DNA of 64,000 nucleotides from Kryptolebias marmoratus (taxonomy: Eukaryota > Chordata > Actinopteri > Cyprinodontiformes > Rivulidae), in assembly GCF_001649575.2 (NCBI RefSeq), contig NC_051452.1, positions 5,614,452-5,678,451 on the forward strand. Direction: 5' to 3'. The translations under genes and the position numbers were made by a program. This document shows, in pieces, positions 1 to 10,830 of this stretch (its first letter is position 1; every line of letters starts with the position of its first letter). The notes beneath the pieces were generated by a model. It saw only the letters and a program-made list of their open reading frames with translations. It did no database searches and had not been told where the DNA came from.

Positions 1-710
1 CACATATCCTGTTTTTTCTCATTTAAGAGCCAACACTCTAACCTGTATTGTGAACTTTTAGGTTCGCCATCCTCCTGCTTTTATTTTGTTAAATAAAAAA
101 GGTCTTCCTCGGGGCAGTGAAATGCTGACAGAGGTTCATCCCCGTGGCTCCAGCCTTTGAAACAACCTGCAGGAATTCGAGCGGCCGCTTTGATCTCAAG
201 ATGGAACATCGGGATTCTGCACGGATGGTATTTACACAGCTTGGAGTGACTCAGGGATGGATGGTGGTGTGGACAGACAGATGGGTCACATGTGAAGGGA
301 AATAATCCTGAGTCCTGTTTAAACTGTGTGAGGATCCAGGTGGGAAGACCATATCAGGGTTTTCCAGATGAATGGAGCTGGTGATGCTCTTCTAAAGCTC
401 TGACTCTCAAAATAATACACAGGAAAAAATTTAATTTGATCAATAATTTGCAACTGCTGGACCGAATGAAGAAACGAGCCAAGAAAAACGGTATAAAAAA
501 GACTGGAGAGGAAGAAAAAATAGGATATAAAGGGTAAAGTGGAAAGAAAAGAAATAGAAGAGATCCCATGGAAATTTGACTGTTTTTTTTCTACATTTGG
601 TTAGCTTTGTCATCACCCAGGTGGGATTAAATTGGATTAGATGCGAGGAAGAAATGGAAATAAATTATGTTAAATTAAAAAATATACAAGCTATCATTGT
701 TTTAGGACAG
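1..710. other. Left edge, no gene seen
   Basis: The interval is AT-rich unique sequence with short open frames that have low-complexity translations (for example a phenylalanine/proline-rich frame at 354-569). No domain, repeat family or RNA is recognised apart from the restriction-site cluster at 166-188. Confidence 0.5.
166..188. other. Cluster of SbfI, EcoRI and NotI recognition sites
   Basis: CCTGCAGG lies at 166-173, GAATTC at 173-178 and GCGGCCGC at 181-188, so two 8-bp rare-cutter sites and one 6-bp site fall within 23 bases. This is typical of a cloning polylinker or library adaptor and unusual in AT-rich genomic DNA. Sequence on both sides looks native. The cluster may be residual adaptor at a clone or contig join, or chance. 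Confidence 0.5.
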
Positions 711-909
711 TGGTGTCCAACTTTGGTCCTGGAAGACGACTGTCCTGCATGTTTTAGATGTTTCTCTGCTCTTCAGCAGGTCTTCAAGTTCTGCAGAAGC
801 CTGTTAATCACTCAGTCATTTAAACCAGGTGAGTCACAGCAGAGAGACACCTAAAACATGCAGGATAGTGGTCCTCCAGGACCAAGACCAGGACCAGGAC
901 CAGGACACC
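711..909. mobile_element. Foldback MITE, non-autonomous DNA transposon
   Basis: The two halves are inverted copies. The left arm reads TGGTGTCC ... TGGTCCTGGA ... CCTGCATGTTTTAGATG ... TCTCTGCT. The right arm carries the complement AGCAGAGAGACACC-TAAAACATGCAGGATAGTGGTCCTCCAGGACCA ... GGACACC in reverse order. The arrangement and wording match a very common teleost foldback element known from general experience. There is no coding capacity. A clear target-site duplication was not found. The right arm carries a GGACCA expansion (879-906), which makes the arms unequal. Confidence 0.8.
879..906. repeat. GGACCA hexamer microsatellite
   Basis: About four and a half units of GGACCA/AGACCA sit in tandem inside the right arm of the foldback element. 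They probably arose by slippage of the terminal CCAGGACCA of the transposon. Confidence 0.85.
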
Positions 910-934
910 GCCCCAGGCCATCTTCAGGCCTGGG

Positions 935-1385
935 GTGGTTATTTCAGCGTTTGGTTGGACTGTTGAGTCATAGGTTGGGTTGGTTTGACCAAATGTTGGG
1001 TCCAAAAGTTTGACGCAGTGGTTCGGTGGGAGATGAGTCACGTCATTGTAAACCAGAAGATGACCCAATCTGACCTGAATGGACCTTTAAAATAAGAAAA
1101 ATTAACAACTTATAAGATGTTTACCCTGACTGGCTTTGTTATAATAACTTTAGTTTGCACTGGACAGTGAGTTTAAGTGCCTAAAATAACTTCAGCTGGT
1201 GCTAGCTGGATGATGCTAGTAGAGGTTAATGTCAGCTACCTTGCCCTAACCAGATTTTTTCAAATATTTTGGGTCAACCTGAAAACCCTGAAGAGTTAAA
1301 ACAACCCAGAGTTGACTCGGTCCAAATTTGACCCAAACACTGGGTTACGAATTGGGTTGTTTTAAACTCACAAGTTTTCAGTGTG
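935..1385. repeat. AACCCA-type teleost interspersed repeat
   Basis: The left part has GGTTGGGTTGG and AATGTTGGGTCC. The right part has AACAACCCAGAGTTG, TTTGACCCAAACACTGGG and AATTGGGTTGTTTTAA, followed by TTTTCAGTGTGTAG. This repeated GGGTTGTTTTAACCCA style is known from abundant fish MITE-like repeats. The ends are blurred and no target duplication was seen. Assignment to one element rather than two is uncertain. Confidence 0.5.
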
Positions 1386-2254
1386 TAGTTGAGTTCCTAA
1401 AAACTAATTTTTCTGGAAGGTTTTGGTTCACACAGCACCTAGTTAGGTTAAAGCAACAAACGCTACTTAATTAAGGTTAGAAAATATCATGATGTGCCTA
1501 AAAATAGACTCAACATATGAGCAAACGCGCCTTAAAGACTTAAAAAATGTAACTTTTAAGGTAATTTTTAGTTTATTTTCTGTCTGCTTTAGATCTTAAT
1601 TAATACTGATAGACTGTTGGACTCTAAACTTACCCAGATTTGTTCTTTTTTAAACACATTTCACTGATATAAGGTAAAAAAACTGGGCTAATAAAGAGTT
1701 TGGCTGGGACATTTCACCATAGAGTAAAAGCTGACAGCGTCTCTTCTTACTGAAGACGAAAGCACAAACGGAAAGTGGTTCGAGTCCGAGAGATTTAAGG
1801 TGGTAAAAGTAAACAAATATTAAAGAAAAATGACATGGGACACTGTAGGAAAATGAAATAAAAAAAGACCATAAAGTCAAAGAAACTAAGATAACAACAA
1901 ATTAAGTAAAAAACGGAGAAAAAGGCCCCAATGAGAAAATCAAAGATGAAGTTTTTTGTGTCTACTTCAAAAAAAAGCTAAATATTTGTTGATCTAATTC
2001 TCCAAGAGTAAAAAAATACATTAATAAAGAAAAGTAATGATGGTGAAAAGTTTGAAGAGATGCCGGCCGTTTGACAATCCCAATTTATAGTTGTTTCCAC
2101 TTTCCTGCCTGGAGCCTTACTTCAGTAGACAAAAGTGCTAACAGCAGATGAATTAAAGGTTACCAACATTATAAGATGAATGTCAGGCAAATACAAATTA
2201 CCACAGGATGAAGAATAATGAAGTTTTTTTTTTTTTTTGCTACAGGCAAGTGTC
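1386..2254. other. AT-rich intergenic sequence, nothing recognised
   Basis: The stretch has homopolymer runs, short spurious frames and a T-tract at 2225-2239. GGTTCGAGTCC at 1778 resembles a tRNA B box, but no cloverleaf can be drawn around it. Confidence 0.5.
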
Positions 2255-2365
2255 CAGTCAATAATTAGAGGTGGCGCGGTCGCTGTCACCGCCTTTCTGC
2301 AGTTGTGGCGGTTTGTTTGGGCTTTAATTGCTCAGGTTAAGATGGCCGCCCACGCCCGATGAATA
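2255..2365. promoter_or_regulatory. Candidate regulatory patch
   Basis: This is a short GC-richer, non-repetitive patch in AT-rich surroundings with GGCGGTTTG, GCTTTAATTGCTC and AAGATGGCCGCCC (a YY1-like core). Function is inferred from composition only. Confidence 0.2.
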
Positions 2366-2682
2366 AAAAATAAAAAAGTAAAGAAGAGGAAAAAATAAAA
2401 AAAAATAAACTCCAAATATGCTTAAAGATGAACAGCGTCAGGACACCCCTCACCAGAAGTTTCTTAATCTCTCCCATTTCTTGTTTGCATAAAATTAAAG
2501 CATGAGGGAAATCTGCTTTGATCTTTAAAAAATAAAATGATAAAAACAGTCCCAACTAAAGGAGGAAAATGCCATCAGTGGTTGACAGTCAGTGCATTCT
2601 GGGTTTTAGTTTTTTTATGGTTTTTTTGCAGGCAGGGAGACATAATCACACAAATAAGACATCAAAGATAGATTGAGTTAAA

Positions 2683-3127
2683 ATGCAGCTGAAAATTATT
2701 CAGATTGCTTTGGGATGGCAGCGGGAAAAATATTCCCCCAAAGTGTCCGACTGGATGACATCAAAACAGGCTGATACTGGGAGACACATGAGCGAATTAG
2801 AGACGAGGCGTTCAGGCACGTCTGGTCCGGTTTTGGTTTGCGGGGTTCTTGGCAGCTTCAGTATTTCCCATCATGGTTCTCCTGGCTGGAGGGGAACCCC
2901 TTTGTTTGCTTCCTCCCGCTGTCCTGGTTTCCAGCTCTCACTCCCTGCAGGTGAGCGGAGTAGAGCGACGCAGGTCAACGGGCCAAACGCCGCGCCTGTA
3001 TCGTGTTTAAAGGCGACCGATGCACCTGTACGGGAAATCTGACCAAAGTCAAACCTCAGAGAACACACAGGTTTGAGCCGGGAGGACGTGTTACCTCCTA
3101 CATGATGCAAATTTGCCTCCGAAGAAT
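2683..3127. other. GC-richer unique block, possible regulatory
   Basis: This is non-repetitive sequence with balanced composition. The open frames on both strands (2683-3042 plus, 2871-3164 minus) translate to proteins without recognisable domains and overlap each other, so I do not call a gene. Conservation would need alignment. Confidence 0.25.
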
Positions 3128-3225
3128 TTAAATTTAAGGCCCAGCATTCCCTAAAGGAATGCATGTCACCCGCCGCCTTTCATGCCAGAGATCATTTTAT
3201 GATGATCATGCGATATGTGGCATGA
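3128..3225 (-). repeat. HER copy, palindrome-end fragment
   Basis: It begins in TTTAAGGCCCAGCATTCC and continues AAAGGAATGCATGTCACC then CGCCGCCTTTCATGCCAGAG. These are the palindrome and first 60 bases of the repeat, with the arms slightly diverged (GCATTCCCTAAAGGAATGC). The rest of the element is missing. Confidence 0.75.
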
Positions 3226-4861
3226 TCTGTTGGCTCTTGTTGGTCAACTTTGGTTGTTTAAAATGTTCTTTAGAAATAAAGTTAACATTATTTACAGTAT
3301 CCATTCGGTCTGGGATCGTGTTCGTTATTTATTTATGTGTTTATTGCATTAAAAAGCAACATAAAACCCAAAAATGAATGACGTTGATCTGATAAAACTT
3401 GATGTGCTCTTGCTTCTTATGAAGTTCCAGAGTAAACCAAGCTTTTTGTCCGCAAATCAACAACGAGCATTTATAGTCGATTAAAAGTCGACTCAAAGAT
3501 GCTGCAGTGGAGTGACAATCAGTTCTGACAACTTTTTACAACATGGCAACGTTCTCTTCTTTAAATCTTAACCAGAGCTGACAAAATGCCCCTGTTTTCA
3601 CATGTTTAGGCTTTATTTCTGTTTAAATCATCAGCTAAGATGCTAATCTAACGATCAGATCTGCTGTTTTATTTAAAAAAAAAAGCAGAATCCATCATAG
3701 TTTGCATCAGTTAAGGAAAACAAAGAAATAAATAGCTGTAGCTCAATTAAACGGGACTACATTTCTTTTTTCCCTGAGAACTTTTTGTCTCAAACAACAA
3801 GAAGCTGTAAAACAAAAAAAAAAAAGAAAAAAGCTGCAAGTTTTCGTGACGTTAAGGGACAAAAAGTTTCTCTTTGTCTGAAAGCTCTCAAATGTGCCAC
3901 AGAAAGCTCAGATTCAAAGCAGGGCCCATCTCTCCTAATTAACACTTTGAAAGATAAAAGCAGTTTATTAAATCAATCAGGATGATGGTTGTTTGTGAAT
4001 CCCAGCAGATAAGGACATTTGCATATTAACGTCGCAGTTCTAACCTACATTTGAGGATCTTCTGAGATCGTGGCCAGCTTCAATGTAAATATTTTTCCCC
4101 GCACTGCTACTGTAACACATTTTAAAGTTTCATCGGGCGCGCTCTCTGGTGGATTTTCGCCTCATGAAAAAATAAAGACTCGGATAAATAAGCAAACATG
4201 TAACGTAAACAGACAAACAAACGAATAGGCGAAGGCAGATATCACCACGCTGAAAACTGTGGCAGAGACACGGGATTAAAAAAATAAAAATCGCTGTTAG
4301 ATGGTTCCTCTTTAAACTAACACGAAAGCTGCAACTAGTCTTTAAAGAGTCAAACATGTGGCTCATACTAAAGAGCTGTTTTAATATGTTCAACCAATTT
4401 CAGCTTTCATATGAATCAGGCATTTTATTGATAAGTGGTCTGTGTTTCAAATCTCCATGAATCTGCAGACTGCAACGCTCATGTCTGACGGTACAGATCA
4501 ATGGTCTTCAATTAAAGTTTAGTAAAGTCCTCCTAAAGAAGTACAAAAATATTTATATATAATATACGGATGCAGATACACTGATTTGTTTCTTTAAGTT
4601 AAATTAGAGAACCCCACAAAGGTCACTGAAATAACTTGAAACTGGAAAAAGTAATAAAAGGGGACAAAATGACAGGATTATTTTAGACAAAATCTTATGA
4701 AACCGGCCTTGATGAAAACCTGTGTTTATGAGGAGATTTTTAGAAACTACGACAATAAAAATCTAATTATTTAGGAAAAGCTGTGCTCCTGTGTGGATAA
4801 GGCTCTGGTTCATCCACATGTTGTTCTGCAGCTTTTACTGGAGGTAAAAGTTCAAGGTTTC
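3226..4861. other. Intergenic sequence, no gene seen
   Basis: The sequence is AT-rich with A-tracts near 3680 and 3813-3830. Short frames here translate to low-complexity or unrecognisable peptides. The stretch 3990-4130 is a little less simple but has no recognised element. Confidence 0.5.
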
Positions 4862-5340
4862 CAGGACAAGAGATCTGGAATAAGCAGAGCATGTCCGATC
4901 GACTAATCAAAGCTTTATTTGATAGAATACCGTATTAATCAGTTGACTATAATGCTCGTGGCTGCTGTTAAAGGAACCATCGTATACGAAACGTTCCCTC
5001 CAGTGACACAAAGACAGACTTGCACTTATTGGCAAACCTCTCATTGGCACACAGTAAGAAGCGCCGGATCAATACCATTCCTTGTTAATCTTAGTGTCTG
5101 ACACAACAGCCCCATTGTGTTTGGATGGGTGGGCTGAACACCCCCCCACTCCCCACCCCACACAAACGGCGCCGTCGCCATTCTTCTCCTGAAAGGGTCA
5201 GGAACACCACCGCCTGCTGCCTCGCTCGCAGCTCGGCTGACGTGATGAAAGACCCGGTTAGGGCCGCGGATTCCTGAACACGTTTGAATCCTCGGCTGTA
5301 ATCAGCCCAATCTGCACCCTACACCGACAAGAGGTGCAGA
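4862..5340. promoter_or_regulatory. Candidate conserved non-coding block
   Basis: This is non-repetitive sequence without the local A/T runs. It contains CTAATCAAAGC (a TCF/LEF-like core), GTATTAATCAG, GGCTGTAATCAGCCC (an imperfect palindrome) and TGACGTGATG. It is split by a C-rich run at 5140-5165. Enhancer-like identity is inferred only from composition and site content. Confidence 0.3.
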
Positions 5341-5499
5341 TCTGAGGCCAGCTACCATCCTCTCATCTCCAGCAGGGAATAGGTGAAGCAGTATTCCAGG
5401 GGAGAGTTAAAAAAAAGCAGTTAGTTTAACGACTCTGGAGGCTTTTAATTGCAGAGGCTTGGATATTAGTTCAAAACTGCTCACTTCATGCTTGGGAAC

Positions 5500-5760
5500 A
5501 CAGTGCCACGGTGCCTGCGCCCTCACCCAACACTTGTTTTATCTGCCTGCAGATTGAACTCACTTCACAGTAAAGAGAGGCCAATTAGGGTGCAAAGGGA
5601 TTAAAAACACCAGGGAAAAAAAGGCCTTTTCCCATTTATGCACTTCTGTGGTGGAGGACAGGCAATTGGATGAAAATACAAGAGAGCTCAGCACTTTGTG
5701 ATTGTGAAATTAAAGAGAAAAACGAAGGTAAGAGGTAATTTCCTTCCAGTCGTCCACTGA
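5500..5760. promoter_or_regulatory. Candidate conserved non-coding block
   Basis: Dense, non-repetitive sequence includes GGCCAATTAGGG, CAATTGGATG and TTGTGATTGTGAAATTA. It has no open frame of note and resembles developmental enhancer sequence in texture only. Confidence 0.3.
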
Positions 5761-6768
5761 GCGGGGGAAAAAAAGTCAACCTGGTATTACTTTTGGATAT
5801 CATTAATCTGTGATGCTCAAAGCATTCAGGTCGTTACTCAGTGATGAGGAACTGGGAGTTTTATTGCCTAACCCATTTCTTATCTTTCAGTTTAAAAACT
5901 CAGGCTGAATCATGAATTTCCAGACCAGACTGGACCTTTGCAGATAAAAATGTGTCATGTCTGCACTGGAATCAGGAAGGCCAAAATGGGACAGGAGTTA
6001 AAGGACCTTTTTTACTCATTCTGAACAGTACCGCCTCATTGTTGATGTTTACTAAAAATAAACTTTACCACCACTTTGAATGGATGACCACTAACACCAG
6101 CTATATTCAATTTCTCTGACTTCAAAGATAATTTGTTAATATATTCACTGTTTACCCCAAGCAGCAGGTCCACAGAGCTGCTGTCAATAAGGTTTTTCAA
6201 TCTCATACAGAAAAAAAAGATGCACATTTACACCAACCAAACCTGGAGGGATCTTTTTTAAATATCCAGCTTCGCTGCATCAATAAACAGGCATGTCTTC
6301 AATCTATAAACTGGGTGCAATTTCAAGTCAAGTTCCACAAGAATCTGGGTTTTTTGCCATTTTAAATCCACAAATATCTGAGCATAATATCTGTGCGTTT
6401 CCAAACATTATCTTTAAATGTTGCCATATGGAAACATTAATGTGTAATACAGCTTTCAACATCTGTAAAACAATATTTTTCAAACCAAAGGTCACCTCAT
6501 AATGACAATTTGTAATGTTCTGAAGTTTAGAAAGTTATTTCTTTCATATATTTTCTTAAAATAAGTAGTTTTGATGCAACACGGGAGTTCGGAAGCTTGA
6601 AAACTTACTGGAAACTTTCTGAGAAACAATATTTTTACACTAGAAGTAAACCTGGGTCAGTCACTGCATGATTTTACAATCATCACACATAAACATCTAG
6701 TTTCTGGACACACAACAGAGTTTATTATTGCACCGAGGTTGCACAGCGTTTGACTGATCAAAACTCTA

Positions 6769-7125
6769 AAGGCCTTGAATTCATTGAAGGAATGCATATC
6801 GCCCGCCACCTCTCATGCCAGTTTTAGACCACTTTATGAAGAGAAATGACCGGAGTTGAAGCCATTTTGGTTCAACCTTGAGAAATATTTTGCACTGACG
6901 TTGCACACGATCTGTTAAAGCCTGGACTGTATGTTGGGGATGACTCTCAGCTACTACCACACCAAGTTTTAGCACATCATCTTTAAAATTCATGGTGTTG
7001 CAGCCATTTTTGCTTGAATCCAAAAGTTCTCTAGTTGTAGACAAACATCCAGGGAAAACTTTCATCAAAATCCGTCCACTGCTTCATCAGATAATTTGCG
7101 AATGGAACATTATCGCCTTCATCAA
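6769..7125 (-). repeat. HER copy, near full length
   Basis: Read on the minus strand the unit runs from GGCGATAATGTTCC, through the TGATGAAGCAGTGGACGG motif (normally 'catgaaccactggacgg'), the GATTTTGATGAAAGTTTTCC step and GGTGTGGTAGTAGCTGAGAG, to GAGGTGGCGGGCGATATGC and the palindrome GCATTCCTTCAATGAATTC. The CAAGATGG core is weak in this copy. No reading frame is conserved among copies, so the element is non-coding. Class is unresolved: the terminal palindrome recalls Helitron 3' hairpins, but a SINE-like or DNA-transposon origin is not excluded. Confidence 0.8.
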
Positions 7126-8169
7126 CAGGGAAAAAAGATATTTTGGTCCTTTTTAAGAACAGTGCACTTATAATAAGTATTTTTTAGACAGCGATATTTA
7201 TTTTCTACTCTTAAAACAGGCACTCAAGGAACAAGGAACTGCTTTTCTTTGTTTCCTGGCAGATTCTGTCAACAAATTTAGTGCAAAATAGTCCCTAAAA
7301 CAAAAGACAGCAGTACATATTTTAATCTGCTTGTGTTTTTTTTTTACTTATGTCAACACAGCAAACATTGTTTCTGAATAAAGTGATTCAGGAGTACCAC
7401 TACAGGAGCCCACAATTCACCTGTGATGAAAGACCGAAATGCATCACTTCTCAAATTCTCACAAAAAAAAGAGAAACTGTCTCCTTTGCAAATACAATAG
7501 AAATAATAAATAGCTTTTTATTTTTACAACATTCCTCCTTTTTGAAGTGGTAAAAGTAATTAAAAGTCACCAGTAAAGACTGTGTTGGCACATTTGTTTT
7601 ATTTCAGTTACAAAGATAAACAGGCTCAAGCACTCATCAGCTCGGCTCACACTTCCTCTAATAAAATGATTACCGATCTCTGGCAGCGATTCGCCTCAGA
7701 TGCTCCATCCTCAGGAGATGTCCGAGGAAGAGGAGGGAGGAGGAAGGAGGACAGGCCACCCCTCTTTAACACAAGTGGAGATAACCGGAAGGTGGAGGCG
7801 AAGGGGTTTCCCCAGGAACGGCAGAGAGAGGCAGAAAATCAATGGCTTGTTTGTTTACTGGTCTGACCTTTGACCCCATGCTGTTGTGCATCAGCCCATC
7901 TCTCTCCTATCGTTCCATTTCCTGCTCCTCTGCTTCCTTCTCCGTTTACTCGCCTGTTTTCTCATCCAAGTTCAGTTTCAGTGCAATGTCACAGAACCAG
8001 ACTTTTATCAGTGATCAATATGCTGATTTTAGTCGTATTGTGATGATAAAATGTTCTGCACATGGGCCAAAAGATCCTGACTTTTATCGACTAAAGGCCA
8101 ACAAACAAACACCATAGTTTCTAAGTGTTTGATATACATATACACACAAAAAACAACTTCCATCTCGCC
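7126..8169. other. Intergenic sequence, no gene seen
   Basis: The first half is AT-rich. The part from 7660 to 7830 is purine-rich (GAGGAAGAGGAGGGAGGAGG...). Open frames across 7582-8117 and 8125-8527 run into a LINE tail and do not resemble host proteins. Confidence 0.5.
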
Positions 8170-8189
8170 CTATTTGTTCTACTTTCACT

Positions 8190-8345
8190 CCAAGCTCGGG
8201 TCCTCTACCAGAGGCCTGGGATCTTCAGGGTTCTCCTCAGTATCTCAGCTGTTCCTAGGACTGGACTCTTCTGGACAGAGATCTCTGAGGTTGTTCCTGG
8301 GATCTGTTGGAGCCACTCTGATGACCACTGGTACCACTGAGGCCT
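8190..8345 (-). mobile_element. LINE ORF C-terminus and start of 3' UTR, fragment
   Basis: On the minus strand a frame reads WLQQIPGTTSEISVQKS then VLGTAEILRRTLKIPGLW and stops, followed by AGGACCCGAGCTTGGA. This peptide tail is one I recognise from a frequent teleost non-LTR retrotransposon, where it is normally preceded by VVPVVIGALG. Here GTGGTACCAGTGGTCATCAG sits just upstream but out of phase, so a deletion has removed several codons. Only the last approximately 45 codons remain. Clade is not assigned. Confidence 0.7.
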
Positions 8346-9208
8346 TTCAAATAGAGATAAACTGGTACAGTCTTAGGTATAGTATAGAGATTCATGGCTG
8401 CCATCTTGCTAGGTACCGTCTGCACGTGAAGCCACACATTGTGCGTGCTGCACACAGTGCCACAGGTCCACGACAGACAGTAATCCTCCGATTTCATTCA
8501 TATCAACACATATCATGCATGTTGTGAAAACGGGGGCAAGAGAACGCAGTAATCAGCCTCCAAGGTCGACTGAGCATTAGCGGGGGCAAAATACCGACCC
8601 AGCAGGAAACCACCACCGAGTGCTGTAATCATTCTAACCAGACCAGAACGTAACTGCACTTTAGGTAATTAAGTACTATCTATGTCTGCTTAGACTACCA
8701 GTGTCCAGAGTTAATTTTACTTAAGACTAACAACTTAAACTTCCATAATGTGGTCATTTTCCTCATTGTCCTGGACATTTAGGTCCTGTATGACATGAAT
8801 TTCAGTATTTAGACATGGATTGATGAGCTTATGTCTTGTCCATATATTAATATACAATTTAGCCTAATATTTTACCCATAAAATTGTTAAAACGGGTTTA
8901 TAGACTTAGTTACTTTTTAAGACAATATGTGACCAATATCGATGATATATTTTCAGTGAACTGAAACAAACAACGTACCCTGCTTTACAGTAATTATAGC
9001 AGTTTAGTTTAAAGAGACAATTTCTGATTTAATATTACAACATTGGACTAATATTTCCATTGGGGGAAACTTCCACATTTTTTGAGGTTTGGGTTCTGAT
9101 ATTTACAACAATGGCAATAATAGCGAAACATTGGACTCCATGTCTGAGTTTAAGATTTTTACTCATATTTATGGTCTGCCGTCTTTCTGGCAGAAACTAA
9201 TGCTAAAG
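8346..9208. other. Intergenic sequence, no gene seen
   Basis: The first 180 bases (CATGGCTGCCATCTTGCTAG and TGTGCGTGCTGCACACAGTG) may belong to another dispersed repeat. The rest is AT-rich and featureless. Confidence 0.4.
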
Positions 9209-9804
9209 GTCCCGGCTCCACTCTACTCTGCTTGCTTTGTGTGCGTTTCCACCGGCATTTTTTTTTGGCCGGCCCTGCTTCTTTGGTCCCTGCTTCAGAG
9301 TAGGGCCAGCCGGGTCGGCCCTGCTTCATTGGTGACACCAGCTTAGCTCCTGTTCACTCATTGGTCGTAGGTGTGACCAGATGCAAGTATAAAGAGCGAA
9401 GGTAGGAATATAAACAACAGCGTTAGCTTACCCTGCTACGTTTCTGCCGTCTGTCCCCCAGCTGAAGGCCTGTAAAGCCTGAAATCTCCGGCGGATAACA
9501 GCTGTCCTACTCCGCGCAACAATCGCGGCATCCAGAGCATTTCTTCCACTGCGCCTCTCTTCCTGAAGTCTCAGGAGAATCCCCATAAGTTTAAAAAACA
9601 GCAACAACACAGGGCCAACATTGTCCATAGCGCTGCCGTTGTTTACACAACTTGTGCCAAGTTTCGGTAGCGCACCCCCCCCGCGCCGCGGCCCCGCCCC
9701 CCGCAACACGAGGAGGCGTTCCTCTGCTACCGACCAAACTGGTAGGTGTGAACGCGATGCATTCTTTATCGAGTCGAGCCGAGTAGAGCGGAGTAGAGCC
9801 GGAC
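9209..9804. mobile_element. Non-autonomous DNA transposon (MITE) with CpG-rich core
   Basis: The left end reads GTCCCGGCTCCACTCTACTC. The reverse complement of the right end reads GTCCGGCTCTACTCCGCTCT and then ACTCGG, giving imperfect inverted ends. Next inside are GTGCGTTTCCACCGGC on the left and TAGGTGTGAACGCGATGC on the right. The 596-bp body has a CG-rich segment at 9664-9720. The style matches fish non-autonomous elements ending in CCGGCTCTACTC (hAT or PIF/ISL2EU group, not settled here). Open frames inside on both strands are not recognisable as transposase. Confidence 0.65.
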
Positions 9805-9847
9805 TTCTGAATTAGGGTAATGCATAAGAAGGCCATGTAGCACCTGT

Positions 9848-9859
9848 CAAGATGGCGGC
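9848..9859 (+). promoter_or_regulatory. YY1-like motif
   Basis: CAAGATGGCGGC matches the YY1 consensus. It lies 44 bp outside the right end of the MITE and may be a remnant of the same core motif carried by HER copies. Binding is not shown. Confidence 0.35.
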
Positions 9860-10224
9860 ATGAATTCCCGCCTCGTTAGCTGTGGTTTGCTATTCAAGGC
9901 CTTTCAGTTTAGATGAAAGCAACAATCAATCTGCAGAATTGACACCAAAACAAAATATAATTTTGGGGGCTTTTGTCCCTTTTTTATTTAACCTAAATAT
10001 CTCAGTTTGGAGGCTAGATCCTTGTTTGCAGAAAAGACCTTCCGTTCACCTCCATAAACGAGAGGGGGGAAAGCTTCCAAAGGCACAAAAAGGTCACCCG
10101 AATCTTCCGACTCTTAGTGATGCTAATGGGGCCTAATTTGAAATGGATTTTTATTCACGTCTTGAAATCCAACAATACGACTTCATTCAGATGTAGCAGT
10201 CACTTCTTACTTGCTTTAATGATA

Positions 10225-10290
10225 AGTAGGTCTGAAGGCAGGGAGAGGGGAAGGAGGAAGAGGAGGGGGAAAAAAAAGAAAGATCCCCAA
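10225..10290 (+). repeat. Polypurine tract
   Basis: A run of A and G, GGGAGAGGGGAAGGAGGAAG, continues through GAGGAGGGGGAAAAAAAAG. It could adopt triplex structure in principle and has no gene content. Confidence 0.7.
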
Positions 10291-10319
10291 GGTGCTTTGA
10301 CTCTGTTCTTTTATTAATG

Positions 10320-10830
10320 ACTCGAGCCCTTTTGTGACCGCCGCAGAATCGTTTGATGAATCATTATCGTTCAGAAAATCATCACGACTGATCATATTAA
10401 GAGGGGGAACACAGTTGTTTTGCAAGGCCTCCTCTCTTGTCCATTGTGAATTATTGTCATTATCATTAGCATGAAATGAATTCTGGCCTTTCGACGGGGC
10501 GGGGGAGCGCTACGAGGTGATGTATATTCATCTGTCGTCAGCTCTGATGTAAGTGCACCTCGGCCGACATCAACCTTGTTTACATTAACGTCTGCAGACT
10601 GTTACAGGTCCACTTACGATTCGTATCAATTGTGTGCCGACAAATAAATTCCCACACGAGACATCGATGAGGCGCGTTTTATAGGGAGTATAAACAACAC
10701 ATTTGTGTGACTCCTGCTGTAATGGAGCCATATTTACTCATATTTCCTGTCTGGAGTCATGTGAGCGGCTGAGTTCGGCGCTTTGCATTCCTCTCCGGTG
10801 GTTTTAATGTCACTCCAGCAGTAATGTGTC
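10320..10830. promoter_or_regulatory. Candidate conserved non-coding block
   Basis: Non-repetitive sequence carries TTGATGAATCATTATCG, TGAATTATTGTCATTATC, GATGTATATTCATCTG, TTGTTTACATTAACG (forkhead-like) and TCGTATCAATTGTGTG. Homeobox-type ATTA/TAAT cores are frequent, and no frame longer than about 70 codons crosses it. Regulatory role is inferred. Confidence 0.35.

Noticed and set aside
1770..1800. tRNA-like B box GGTTCGAGTCC
   Set aside because: No acceptor stem or D/anticodon arms could be drawn upstream, so it is neither a tRNA nor a clear SINE.
8125..8527. Open frames of 71 and 132 codons
   Set aside because: They run antisense through a LINE 3' tail, and similar spurious peptides recur wherever this retroelement occurs.
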